From Flaveria trinervia (lineage: Eukaryota; Streptophyta; Magnoliopsida; Asterales; Asteraceae): 64,000 nt of DNA. The notes beneath the pieces are model-generated. The model ran no database searches and had not been told where the DNA came from. It saw only the letters and a program-made list of their open reading frames with translations. Shown piece by piece: positions 1 to 10,055 of this stretch. Position 1 is the first letter of the stretch. Every line of letters starts with the position of its first letter. The stretch lies in contig CM046453.1 of the NCBI GenBank assembly GCA_025506515.1, forward strand, positions 30,923,791 through 30,987,790, in the 5' to 3' direction. The position numbers and the translations under genes were made by a program.

Positions 1-232
1 TAGTTGGGAAGTGAGTCTCATGGATGGGGGAACAGCTCAGTGTCCAATTCCCCAATACAGAGCTCCCATCCATACATTGCCAACCAAATCATCAGAGACT
101 CATTCCCAGGCCAGTGCTTATATGGGTCATCTTCTCAACTGATCAACAAGGAAAAAGACCAACCATTCTGCCAACAATAAGTGGGAAAATAAATCAATTA
201 GAGGTTTTGGCTGCATTGGTTCAAGGGGAGTT
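1..232 (+). other. 3' tail of element H internal domain with polypurine tract
   Basis: This is the last part of a family-Q copia element that enters from the left edge. Its right end is a polypurine tract, AAGGGGAGTT at 223-232, directly followed by the LTR start TGTTGGAC at 233. An open frame at 24-335 runs through the PPT into the LTR and is probably not a gene, although it could hold the degraded end of the extra ORF. Positions 12-28 and the pair 65-73 plus 95-102 are complementary and could fold into an interrupted hairpin. Confidence 0.6.
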
Positions 233-339
233 TGTTGGACGAAAAGAACCAATGAGCCAAGATCAGAAAACCTCTAAGTCGCACATGATATCAAAACAAC
301 TACTGAAGGCTTCATCAGCGGTTCGACAAGTGTGAAGAC

Positions 340-600
340 TTCAATAGCTGAAGATCAAGTACTGAAGACTTCAACAGCTGAAGACTAAAGTGCTGAAGTA
401 CAACAGCTGAAGAACACAAGTGCTGAAGCTGAAGACCAAAGTACTGAAGGTCAACAGCTGAAGAATACAAGTCTTGAAGCTGAAGACCAAAGTACTGAAG
501 CTCAACAGCTGAAGAATACAAGTGCTGAAGCTGAAGACCAAAGTACTGAAGTACAAAAGCTGAAGAGTCCACAAGTGCTGAAGATCAACAACTGATGTAC
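340..600 (+). repeat. Tandem repeat of about 51 bp in U3 of the H LTR
   Basis: About four imperfect copies of a 51-bp unit built from CTGAAGCTGAAGACCAAAGT, then ACTGAAGCTCAACAGCTGAAG, then AATACAAGT. It lies where the LTRs of E carry a 28-bp unit made of the same words. Long minus-strand open frames here (315-628) are a by-product of the repeat and not genes. Confidence 0.8.
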
Positions 601-953
601 AAAGTCTGAAGACAAAGACTGAAGACATCAGCTGATGACATCTACTGAAGTCATCAGCTGATGAAACGTCTGAAGTTCATGTCTGAAGACCAAGTGCTGA
701 AGTTTCAGTAGTTTGTCACAACAGCTGAAGAGTACTTCTTCGGTAGTTGTGATATCAATAGTTTTATGTTCTTTTACTTTCAGTAGTTTTGTAAAATGAC
801 CGAAGAGCTTGTTCTTCAGTCGTTGTAGTTTCAGTAGTTTCTTTTCAGTAGTTGTATTGTTGTAACTGATAACCCTTAGTATTTTTGTAAGAAGATGTCA
901 GCTGATTTGACATCTTCAGTAGTTGTGTTTCAGTTGTTTAAATAATTCTGTTA

Positions 954-1031
954 GATGTCACTATCAAGTGACATCAGCAGACGTCACATCTCCTATATAA
1001 GGAATGTTCCACCACGAGATTCCTATATAAG
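954..1031 (+). promoter_or_regulatory. H LTR core promoter: hairpin, ACGT site, two TATA boxes
   Basis: A perfect inverted repeat GATGTCAC-TATCAA-GTGACATC at 954-975 is followed by CAGACGTCAC and then TATATAAG at 994-1001. A second TATATAAG lies at 1024-1031, in what looks like a 30-bp duplication (CCTATATAAGGRATG at both). The same hairpin and ACGT site precede the single TATATAAG in both LTRs of E, so the block is conserved and the second TATA is private to this copy. Confidence 0.65.
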
Positions 1032-1248
1032 GGATGATTGACCTGATTGTATGTGTGACATTTTTTGCGACCACGAAAGCGTGTGATTGAATGAAATATT
1101 CTTTTTGCAGAAACTTTCTCTCTCTATAACTAATTCTGTCATTGCAATATCTTTGGTATTCTTGCTCGAATTGTGCTAGTTGGTACTCTATTCCGCTGCT
1201 GAAATCATTCGAATCGATCAAACTAGACGATCAAACTAGATGCTGACA

Positions 1249-3301
1249 ATTATTCAAGTCCTTCAACATTCCTCTCTCCACTTTTGACAATGAGTTAGCA
1301 GCCAAAATGATGTATAATGTCTTAAACACACCATCACAGGACTCTACATCATCTGGTTCACAAGGTGAATCACCTAACCACTCAGGGGGAGCACTCAAGG
1401 TAAGGGACTCTTTCTCGGACGATGAAGCCGTGGAGAATGATCTGGACACTCAAGAGCAACAGGTTCCTACTACTGTAAGTCCACAAGCATCTGACATTGA
1501 TGCCTTTGAGTCTTTGGAACCTCACACTCATACTGCCTCAGATACGAAACCAAACGTTCATAATCTTGATTTTGAGGTAGTTGTTCCCACCACTCCTGGA
1601 TCACGCCTAAATGTCTATCATCCTTTGGACAATTTCATTGGGGATGTTAGATCAAGAGTATAGACAACAAATCAGTTGTATTCAGCTGATTATGCCACGG
1701 TAATGGAAAAAGGGTATCTTCACGATGGTGCATACCGCTATTTTATGTCTCAGTTTGAGCCAAAATACATGAGTGAAGCCCTAAATGATGAGGCATGGGT
1801 GAGTGCCATGCAAGAAGAACTTCTTCAGTTCAAGAAGTTAGGTGTATGGACACTGGTAGATAGACCTAAAGGTGCAAAGATCATCGGCACCAAATGGGTC
1901 TGGAAATGTAAGAAGATGACCAAGGTGTCATCATCAGGAACAAGGCTCGACTTGTAGTTCAAGGATTTTGACAAGTCGAGGAAATTGATTACAATGAACT
2001 ATTTGCACCTGTGGCGAGAATGGAAGCCATACGTATCTTCCTAGCCTATGCCTCTTACATGTAGATTAAAGTCTATCAATGGATGTAAAGAGTTCATTTC
2101 TTCATGGTGAAATCCAGGAAATAGTGTATGTCAGTCAACCTGAAGGATTTGAGGATCCATATCATGGGGACAGAGTTTACAAACTGGATAAGGTTCTATA
2201 CGGCTTCACCAAGCCCCGAGAGCATGGTATGAAAAACTCTTAACTCACTTGTGAAACATGGATTTCGTAGAGGTGTAATTGACTGCACACTATTCATCAA
2301 AGAAAAGGATGGTAATCTGCTGCTTCTTCATATTTATGTTGATGACATAATGTTCGGTCCCAAGAACGAAGACTTATGTAAAGAATTTGAATCACTAATG
2401 AAGGCAGAATTTTAAATGAGTGCCATGGGAGAGATGAAGTTCTTTCTCGGGTACAGGTGGATCAAACACCAAAGGGGATATATCTACATGAAACAAGGGA
2501 TGTAGGGATATTCTCAGTCGGTTTGACATGGGGAATGTTTCCGTAGCTAGGACTCCACTTGCTACAAACCATGATGCAGCACCCGACGAAACTGGTGATC
2601 TAGTTGATGCCACCATGTACTGAGGAATGATTGGATCCCTCATCTACCTCACTGCCTCAGGACCTGATATCATGTACGCGACATGTCTTTGTTCAAGATA
2701 TCAGGCGAAACCAAAAGTTAACCATCTTATATGGGTCAAGAGGATATTCTGTTATCTCAAGGGTTCACCAACACTTGGGTTGTGGTATCCTCATGACGAT
2801 GATTTCGAGCTTACGGCGTACAGTGGCTCGGATTATGGCGGCTGCAAGATGAACTACAAATCCACCTCAGCAAGTTGTCAATTATTGGGAGACGATTAGT
2901 CACGTGGCAGTGTAAGGAGCAGACATTAGTTGCGTTGTCAACTTGTGAAGCTGAATATGTTGTTGCGGCAAGCTGCTGTTCTCAAATCATATGGATTCAA
3001 CAACAGATGCAGGACTACGGTTTGAAATTTTGTAACACCCCTATATTTGTTGATAATTCTGCTGCAATAGCCATTACCAAAAATCCTATCCAACATCCTA
3101 AGACCAAACAAATCGGTATTAAATATCACTTTATACGTGATTGTTTTGAAAAGAATCTAATCGATGTTGTTAAGATAAATAGGATTTCCAACACGCAGAC
3201 CTCTACACCAAAGCCTTGGATAAACCACGTTTTCTTTATTGTTAGAGGTCAATAGCGTTAAAAAGAAAAGTGATGTAATTCCAGAAGATGAACATGTTTA
3301 G
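1249..3301 (+). pseudogene. pol: Copia pol 3' half (linker, RT, RNase H), element A
   Basis: The acidic Ser/Thr-rich linker between integrase and RT is open from 1307 to a stop at 1661. RT starts with the typical block YLHDGAYRYFMSQFEPKY, then LVDRPKGAKIIGTKWVWKC. A one-base loss near 1915 shifts the frame, and further stops and indels follow (around 1970, 2060, 2200, 2415, 2500). The RT catalytic motif YVDD is at 2335-2346. RNase H covers about 2627-3301, including STCEAEYVVAASCCSQIIWI and VDNSAAIAI, with another shift near 2890. The natural end EDEHV-stop is at 3301. A decayed copy unable to make enzyme. Confidence 0.85.
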
Positions 3302-4680
3302 TCCGATGCGTCGAGTCAAATTTCCTTTATTTTCTTTAATTTTATGTCATTTAATTAATTTTATTGGTTTTATTTCTTCGCCTATTAAAATCCTAAAAGC
3401 GCAAATCGTTTACGGTTTTAGAACTTTAAGGGGAGAATAGGTTAAGTTAAGTTAGGATTAATAAAAAAAGAGGGAGGAGGACAGGCAAGCTAAAAGAAAT
3501 GAGATCGTATCTGAGATATCGATTCAATGACTATGGAAAATGATAGTACACAGGAACAAAGTAGTTGGAACTTTAAAATATTTAAATTGAATTAGATGCG
3601 AATTCCTTGTATAAGTCTGAGAACTCTAAGCAAAAATAAAAGGAAAAATGATAGTAAAACTAGCTACTACTAAGGTAACACAGAGAAAGTAGACCTAGAG
3701 GGTGCTAGACCATTAGATGATGTGTCGGTAAATTCAACACAATAGATAAGTAGACCTCTTTGGTGATCTCAAGATCAAACTAAGTTGTTTAACAAGTTGT
3801 GGGTTATTATCTGATCCCTCGTTAAAACAATCAACAGAGTTCCAATAAGGGGTGACGAGCAAAATAAACACCATAAATGTGTGCGGATGACCAAAATATG
3901 AGCAAAGCACATGATGAAAAATGCAAAAAGCAATCAAAGTAATAACCTATGTTGTTGGTGTGATCTGTCCAAAAATCATAAAATTGCTCAAACAAGAAGA
4001 TAGGTTAGGTGCCTCTTTGGTGTGCGGTTGCACTGACCTGAGGATAAGCCTAACCTACATATTATAGAATTCATTGTTGTGTGTCGCCTCTCTGTTATGC
4101 GGTGGCACTGACCTGAGGCTTGGCTTCTCTTTGAAAGCTCTAAAAATAGTTTCTTCTTGTCAAAATACGCGTAGACCGCTCAAAAATCTCCTGAGGAATG
4201 TTGATTACCATATAAGCCTTGGATCCACAAATGCTTGTTGAAATAATTAAACCTTAAACCATCAACAATCTGTGTCTGAATTTAAGTGGACAAGTATACT
4301 GACAATCATCGTGATGGCAATTCTTGAAAGTCCAAATCAATGTGTGCGTCTTATAATACTAGTATGATTTCCTTAATTTGCTGATGACTCTCGACTAAAA
4401 CAAGAATATAGCATCAAATGATTTTGGTAACACGTCCTGAATAAGTTGATTACCTGTATGATTCCATACTGAATCGTTCCACTTATGGTCAAAATAACTT
4501 GAAGCTGTCTGTTCAAGAAATAAATCTGTTAGATTTCTATCTTAGAATTTTCACCTCACACAAAACCACAGAACTTCTTTAGTTTTGTCTTTTAATGTTA
4601 GCTCTTTTGTTTTGTTTTAACATTTAGTCAATTTAGTCTTATATGTCGAACTATGTGGTGGAATTCAATCTGGGATTTAA
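3302..4680 (+). other. Spacer after pol, element A (PPT-like tract and twin hairpins)
   Basis: Non-coding stretch downstream of pol that is recognisably the same in F (59706-61120) and G (minus, about 47170-45780). It has a purine tract AAGGGGAGAATAG at 3428-3440 and two copies of a hairpin-forming unit ending in ACTGACCTGAGG at 4009-4043 and 4086-4118. Small open frames here are not conserved between copies. Confidence 0.65.
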
Positions 4681-4691
4681 TTACTTAAAAA

Positions 4692-4850
4692 GGGTCACGT
4701 CTCAGGTGACCAAACATGTTTTCAATGTTAAATGGGTCACGTTTGAGGTGACAAAATGTGTTTTGCTTAAAAGGAACATGACTGAGGTGATCAAAAGTAT
4801 TCAAAGTTAAGATGATCATGTATGAGATGATCAAATGATCAAAATGCTTA
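4692..4850 (+). repeat. Four degenerate GGTCAC...GTGACC units, element A
   Basis: Units of the form GGTCACGTCTCAGGTGACC, about 40 bp apart, degrade to the right into GATCATG...GAGATGATC. Each is an inverted repeat with a 7-base centre. Matching sets occur at the same place in F (61125-61265) and in G (minus, 45665-45775). Confidence 0.7.
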
Positions 4851-4914
4851 ATCAAAAGTTAAAAGGGGTGAAATGTCTAATGGTCATAAAGTCAAAATCA
4901 TGAGTATGATCCAT

Positions 4915-5175
4915 TTGCACGACTGGACCATGAGTATGGACCAATGTTATGATTGGACCATACTTATGCACTATACAACCAAATGGAGCATGAGTATGAA
5001 CCATTCACACGAATGGCTTACAAGATTGAGCCATTCGCTTGAATGGAGTTGTCCGAATGAGTAAGTCGCCCGACTAAAACCCAGTCGGCCGACTCAATGT
5101 GATCGACTGAACCAATCGCACGACTGAGATCCAATCGTTCGAATGAAAAGAGCGAATGGATCCAGTCGCCCAATT
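4915..5175 (+). repeat. Self-complementary word array before the aORF TATA, element A
   Basis: A run of short words such as AGTCGCCCGACTAAAA, CAGTCGGCCGACTCA and CAATCGCACGACTGA, separated by a few bases, ends about 15 bases before TATAAATA. Words are near-palindromes of the form TCAGTCG-NN-CGACTGA. The same type of array is present in the LTR, gag leader and aORF intron of this family. The open frame at 4873-5064 only reflects the repeat. Confidence 0.75.
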
Positions 5176-5189
5176 GAAACCAGATTCAG

Positions 5190-5197
5190 TATAAATA
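5190..5197 (+). promoter_or_regulatory. TATA box upstream of the extra ORF, element A
   Basis: TATAAATA in the context CAGTATAAATAGGGC, directly after the word array and about 146 bases before the leader splice donor. Equivalent boxes lie at 61616 in F, 38654 in E, and as a degenerate TATTTAAG at 45280-45273 in G. Function as an internal promoter is inferred from position and conservation. Confidence 0.6.
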
Positions 5198-5336
5198 GGG
5201 CTATAGTCGATCGCATATACTCATCACCCCTCATTCGTCCTAAAATCGCCTAGAGTACCGTTACTCTGCCAAATTTTCCTCGGACCCTACTTGACTTCAA
5301 AATTCTTTTTTCTGACGATTGCTAGTGTTTATACAG

Positions 5337-5873
5337 GTACAATGCGGTACAATCTACCCAAATCGCAGTCGATTTGTGCCCTAGATTACTAAATTTGGCC
5401 CTAACAAAGAACTGAGACTTAGTTGGATTAATAAACGAATAAAACTAAGTAAAATGTTGAAATCAAGGTTATTAGGTGCTAAGTAGGGTTATTGTGAGTC
5501 TAATGAGCCAAACCACGATGTCTAATATTAAGAATTGCTCATAATTAAATTTCAATTGAACAGACAGTCTGTCATGCGACTGGACACCGGATGAACTACA
5601 ATCACACGACTGAGCTGGGCGATTGACTTAGTCAACCGAATGAATAAGACGTATGACCTCAGTCGGCCGATTGAACCAATCGCAGGCTCAGTCACCCGAT
5701 TGAACTCAGTCGCATGACAAGTCACCCGACTGTATTCAGTCACATGTTAGGTCAAACGACTGAACCTAGTCATTTGGTTCAATCACACGATTGAACCAGA
5801 CTGACCTCAAACAGTTTAGAGTGAATAATATCTGTTGTGTGCTGATCTAATGTATATACTTCTTTTGTTACAG
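5337..5873 (+). other. Predicted leader intron of the extra ORF, element A (537 bp)
   Basis: The donor is ATACAG|GTACAATG after the conserved leader TGACGATTGC; the acceptor is TCTTTTGTTACAG| at 5873, directly before the coding start region, with TGATCTAAT as a possible branch site. F has a 558-bp and G a 542-bp counterpart with the same donor context. Inside it is another self-complementary word array (5560-5812). Splicing has not been observed; the call rests on three matching copies. Confidence 0.6.
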
Positions 5874-7734
5874 ATTAGTGGCAGATCGTTGGATCATAAA
5901 CACCAAGCACAATATATGTGATCATTTAGACGCCACCACTTGGAACACTGTTGAGTTTGCTGGCATCATTGCTTTTCTAAAGAGATCGCGGATACACCAA
6001 GCCATATCTACACCATGCACCCCCTACAGGTCTATACAATAGGCCTTCTAGGAGGGTGCATCAGTTAACCAATCTAGTGAACCCTACTGCATCAGGAGTA
6101 CCATCTTTGGGCAAGACATAGAGGTGACAGCTGCAGATCTTAGATGAGTACTGGACATGGGTGATGATGCTGGTCACCCAACTAGGCTACACCTTTGACT
6201 GTGAGGGGATGTTTCCTCAGGATGAAGTACTCTGGGGACATCAATGCAGGTGTGCTAAACAAAAGCAACTTGTGTCCTCAGTTCAAGTACTTGACACACG
6301 TTATACTGAAATGCGTAGCTTCGAGAAGGGGTGGATTTGATGACTTATCAGACCAAATGAAGAATGCCTACGTGGCACTCGTGCTGAATCACCTCTTCAG
6401 CTTCTCTAACATGACATTCTCATACCTGATCAAGAATCTTGAGGCAAAAGGCAAAGAAGGATTTTGCATGTACCCGAGGTTTCTTCGGATGATTATTGAC
6501 GAGAAGCTGCCCTCTCTGCCTAAGGAGAACCATGATGCGGTATCACTTAAGGTGATGGATGATACTACACTGGGCCGCATGAAGGTGTACAGGGGGAAGC
6601 AGGTTAAGCCCCCTGTGAGGAGACTGTTCGGGCACCTGGCTTGGGAGGAGTACGTGGCGCTAGCTAGGCGTAAGTGGCGCCATGAGGAGAGTGACTCAGA
6701 AGTTGAGCATATTTCTCTTCCACCTGATGACTCCGATAATGACGACAGTGGCGCTGGTGGAGAGTCTGGCCCCGCTACTTCTAGGGCCACCACTACACAT
6801 GTTACACCTCCACCACCCACTCACAGAGATGCCACCACCGCCAATTTCCATCAGGATTTCATTCCTCCTGATGAGGAGGAAGAGAGTGATGAGGAGCCAC
6901 TAACAAGGACAGTGGGCAGCAGGGTGGTTGCCACCGACCGAGGTACTCAGAAGGTTGGAGGACGCCCTAGTGAGTCTGAGGAGACTACGACAGACCCCAA
7001 TAACACACCTGATCAGCCCTGTAGCATCCCAGGGGGAGCATCCACCTCAAGGGGCATGGGGAGAAAAAGGATGGCTCAGCCCCATGGGATGAAGACGAAG
7101 AAAAGGAGGATGACATTCATCACCACCACCACCACAGCCACAATACTACCACTCCTCCCATCACCACTACCATCATTCCACCCACCACCACTACTACTAC
7201 TTCACCCACTATCACCACTACAGCCACTCCACCACCTATCTCCACCACTTCCACCACCACTACAGCTTACCCATCACCACCCACACATATACCACCTCCC
7301 ATATTCACCACTGCCACCACCACCACATCTAGCCACCAGGCAGGACCATCAAATCACCCATCTTTTCCTTCAGGTTCATCTCTACCTCCCACTAGGGTAG
7401 AGGAACAGCTTTCAGCAATAAATCATATGGTGCTGAAGCTGTTGGCTGCCGATGACGAGAAGACTGCTCAGCTCCGACAGTTAGTGGAGCTTACTGCTGC
7501 ACAATCACAGTAGATCTCTCAGTAGGCAAAGCAGATCTCTTAGCAGGCACAGCAGATTGAGGAGCAGGCTCAACATATGGTTGCTCAAGGTCAAGAGATT
7601 ACACAACTCAAGGAGCAAAACATGCTATCTACTAAGAAGATCGAGGAGTTGGAGGATGCCAAAAGGACCATCGTGCTCAAACTGAAGGGCACAAAGGATA
7701 AGCCTCTGAAGATCTGAGAGGGCGATGGCGATGA

Positions 7735-7830
7735 TGGTGATGATGATGATAATGATGATGATGAGGATGATGATAGTGATGATGATGATGATGATGATGG
7801 TGATGATGAAGGTGATGATAAAGAGGATGA
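7735..7830 (+). repeat. GAT/GATGAT microsatellite inside aORF
   Basis: An almost pure GAT repeat coding an Asp run in the aORF frame. It accounts for the spurious Met-, His- and Ser-rich open frames on both strands (7591-7982). Element C has a matching ATC run on its minus copy at 21905-21957. Confidence 0.85.
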
Positions 7831-7993
7831 TACAGAGGGAGGTGATGATGAGGATGGAGGAGACGATGAAGGAGAAAGAGATCCATCTGCTTCGGGTGCA
7901 CAGGAAGCTAGTGAGAGGCGGACCAAAAAGAATCAAGATCAGGGTACCTCGACATCAACCCCGACAGCAGAGGAACACATGATTCAGGACAAA

Positions 7994-8141
7994 ATAATGC
8001 ATAGATGTTTGTGTAATTTAAATCATGTGTAATTGAATATTGTATTAAACTTATGTGCATGAATGTTTATGTATATATTTAATGTTTACTGTCTTGATTA
8101 TTTAATAGTGCATGATGTGTTAACTGTTTTAAATCAAGCAG
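7994..8141 (+). other. Predicted second aORF intron, element A (148 bp, donor mutated)
   Basis: An AT-rich insert interrupts the coding similarity between the Asp-rich part and the C-terminal domain. The acceptor AAATCAAGCAG| is intact, but the donor reads GACAAA|ATAATG where element C has GACAAA|GTAATAC. The C counterpart is 147 bp with an intact donor and a mutated acceptor, so together they define a GT-AG intron. Confidence 0.6.
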
Positions 8142-9360
8142 ATCCACATTATCAGCGAGATGACTACAATGTTGGTCCCCTTCAGCAGATCAAGTCTCAA
8201 CTCACAATGATACTTGATTTGCAAGGGATTGTCAGGAGGTCAGTAAGCTATACTCCAAAGAAGGAGAAATTATTCACAACCACACTGATGAGCAACTCGA
8301 AGAAATGTTCGGTTAAACCAGGATGAATTGGTTAAGGATGCCCCTACCATCGATATTGCTAGTTATGACAAGCTCAATGATGTTGATGAGATAGAAATTG
8401 AAGACATCACAACATAGCACTATCCGGAATATACTGATCGAGAGGGAATTGTGGTTCCAAATTTTGGAGATACACTCGATAGTGATATGCATGTTAAATT
8501 GGATACGATGGAGATGGAAAACGAGAAATCAGAAAGCCAAGACCAAGCCTCTGACGTTGATATTGAGAACAAAAAGGCTGAATGGGCGGCTTGCTTTGCA
8601 GATATCCGTGCCCAACGCACAACGCCAAAGCCGAGTGCATACGCCAAGCTCTACCAAGTCAAGAAGCATCTTAAGGTGTCTGGCAAGCTTATCACGTGGG
8701 ATTACTTTGAGGATCTTAATGTATATGCAGTGAAGAAGGAAAAAGGAATTGAGTACTTCAGATTTTCACATGATCTGAAGACTGTTCCAGGTTTTCAGCT
8801 CAACCAGTTGGCATGCCTGAACCTGCTGTCTGCTGACCCCAGGAAGATGTCAGGCTGGTTTGAAGCTACGTTGAAGAGAGAATAATACAACACATGATGG
8901 GTTAATTTCAAGCCTCAAAAACCTACAAGGTATATTCGAAGGTTGGAGGTGGACCAAAGGACTACGAAACCCAATGTGTGTTGAAGTAGAGTCCATCGCA
9001 TACTATGTCAAAGATCCCCATGAGGGAAATGCCACAAGACTTCACTCCCCACTTCAAGTGATGGTATTATGACTGGCGTACAGGAGAAGCGGTAATAGTA
9101 TTACTGAAAAAGCGCCAAATGGAGACCATCTGGGTATTTGACCTAATGTGGCTAACCAACCTGTCAGCGAATGTTGCTTATACTTTATACAAGGGGCCAT
9201 TATTCTATGATCCGTAGGCTATTATACAGGCCCTCCAATTTTAGAATGTGATAAGACTCTGCTTTGCATTCGAGATACACGCTGGAGTCACAATCAAGGA
9301 GAGGCATAAGAAGTTTGACGAGGTAATGAAGGATGCCAGACAATGATAGAAACTAGGTCC

Positions 9361-9371
9361 AAGGGGGAGTT
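9361..9371 (+). promoter_or_regulatory. Polypurine tract, element A
   Basis: AAGGGGGAGTT directly before the LTR start TGTTGATG. This is the primer site for plus-strand DNA synthesis in LTR elements. The same tract precedes the 3' LTR of C. Confidence 0.85.
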
Positions 9372-10055
9372 TGTTGATGTATATGTACCTAGTTTGCGGT
9401 CTTAATGTAATATGTTTGTCATGTCCTAAATGTAATGAAACGAATGAGTTGAATAAAACATATTATGTGGTTGTTGATCTTAATGTTTAATATTTCAGTG
9501 TATGTTCTAATGTTTATCATTTATTAACGCATATTGAAGCAACTATATAGGTTTGTGGTTGTTTGAATAGATCTTAGTCAAGTAATGATTGAGAAACATA
9601 TTCAAACTTAGTCGTATGAAGTCTTCATGCGAATGGACCATGCTAATGGACCATACGCATGAATACTTCATGCTAATGGACGAGTCGCATGACCGAACCT
9701 TCAGTCGTGTGATTGACACAGTCGCATGCTTTAGTCGCACGACTGAACCATGTTAATGGTCTAGTCGTACGATTGACTAAACCTAACCTATAAATACCAC
9801 TTAATTTATGGAAAAATGTAACACTTGGAAGAATTCGACTCCTACACGTACCCTAGCTATCTAGAACGTCCAAGAAAGCCAGTCCAAGTTCATAGATCAT
9901 TCTTGATTGATTCCTATCCGTCCTTAACATTTAGTTTAATCTTATATCGATCGGGTTAACGTTCTCACTGATTGGATCGCCAATCAAATAGGACTCCACA
10001 CTATTTGAGTTGGTATACATGTAAATCAGTTAGTACTCCATCCAGTACATGGTCC
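9372..10055 (+). repeat. 3' LTR of element A (family P), last bases missing
   Basis: Starts TGTTGATGTATATGTACC after the PPT and matches the LTRs of C, F and G. A word array lies at about 9600-9775, directly before TATAAATA at 9789-9796. The transcribed part follows, with CGTACCCTAGC and the U5 block GGATCGCCAATCAAATAGGA. The expected end CCTAACA is absent: the sequence passes from ATGGTCC into the RT of element D. Confidence 0.85.

Larger units (their letters stand above)
233..1248 (+). repeat. LTR of family-Q element H (3' LTR)
   Basis: The LTR starts TGTTGGACGAAAAG after a PPT and ends GATGCTGACA, giving TG...CA ends. It is homologous along its length to the two LTRs of E at 30284-31355 and about 41930-42867. 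In order it has a tandem-repeat block (about 340-600), a stretch rich in CAGTAGTT and CAACAGCTG words (600-940), a hairpin GATGTCAC-TATCAA-GTGACATC, a TGACGT-like site, two TATA boxes, then the transcribed part. It interrupts the pol of A, whose sequence resumes at 1249. The body of H is outside the window, so a full element with only its right end visible is the simplest reading. Confidence 0.85.
5874..9346 (+). pseudogene. Extra ORF (aORF) after pol, element A
   Basis: Homologous to the nearly open copy in F at 62320. The start ATG is replaced by ATT, and the first 100 codons hold stops. From 6195 the frame is open: MTVRGCFLRMKYSGDINAGV, then a conserved domain with CPQFKYL, LNHLFSFS and MYPRFLRMIIDEKLPSLP, then an acidic Ser/Asp stretch. 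A frameshift near 7140 throws the Thr/Pro-rich part out of frame; after it come a predicted coiled coil (about 7410-7700), an Asp-rich run coded by GAT repeats, an intron (7994-8141) and a second conserved domain around 8580-8880 (KHLKVSGKLITWDYFEDLNVY). The last codons are DEVMKDARQ-stop. I see no signal peptide or membrane segment, so calling it env would be unsupported; its function is unknown. Confidence 0.75.
1249..10055 (+). mobile_element. Element A: family-P SIRE-like copia element, 5' part outside the window
   Basis: Contains, left to right, the INT-RT linker, RT and RNase H (to 3301), a long spacer, a TATA box, a leader intron, the extra ORF (5874-9346), a PPT (9361-9371) and a 3' LTR (9372-10055). 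Its left side is cut by the H LTR and its right LTR abuts the RT of element D, which it entered. All genes are broken. It is one of three copies (with F and G) that keep the spacer between pol and the extra ORF. Confidence 0.8.

Noticed and set aside
233..1248. Solo LTR
   Set aside because: A polypurine tract directly precedes it, so internal sequence is attached on the left; it is the 3' LTR of an element leaving the window, not a solo LTR.
4873..5064. 63-codon frame with His/Trp/Met-rich text
   Set aside because: Runs across the self-complementary word array; not kept in F or G.
5040..5175. Short regularly spaced palindromic words looking like a CRISPR array
   Set aside because: Words are degenerate, spacing is irregular and only a few bases, there are no cas genes, and the context is a plant retrotransposon.
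7591..7982. Met-rich, His-rich and Ser-rich open frames on both strands
   Set aside because: Shadows of the GAT microsatellite that codes the Asp run of aORF. Likewise 21761-22003 and 63522-63740.
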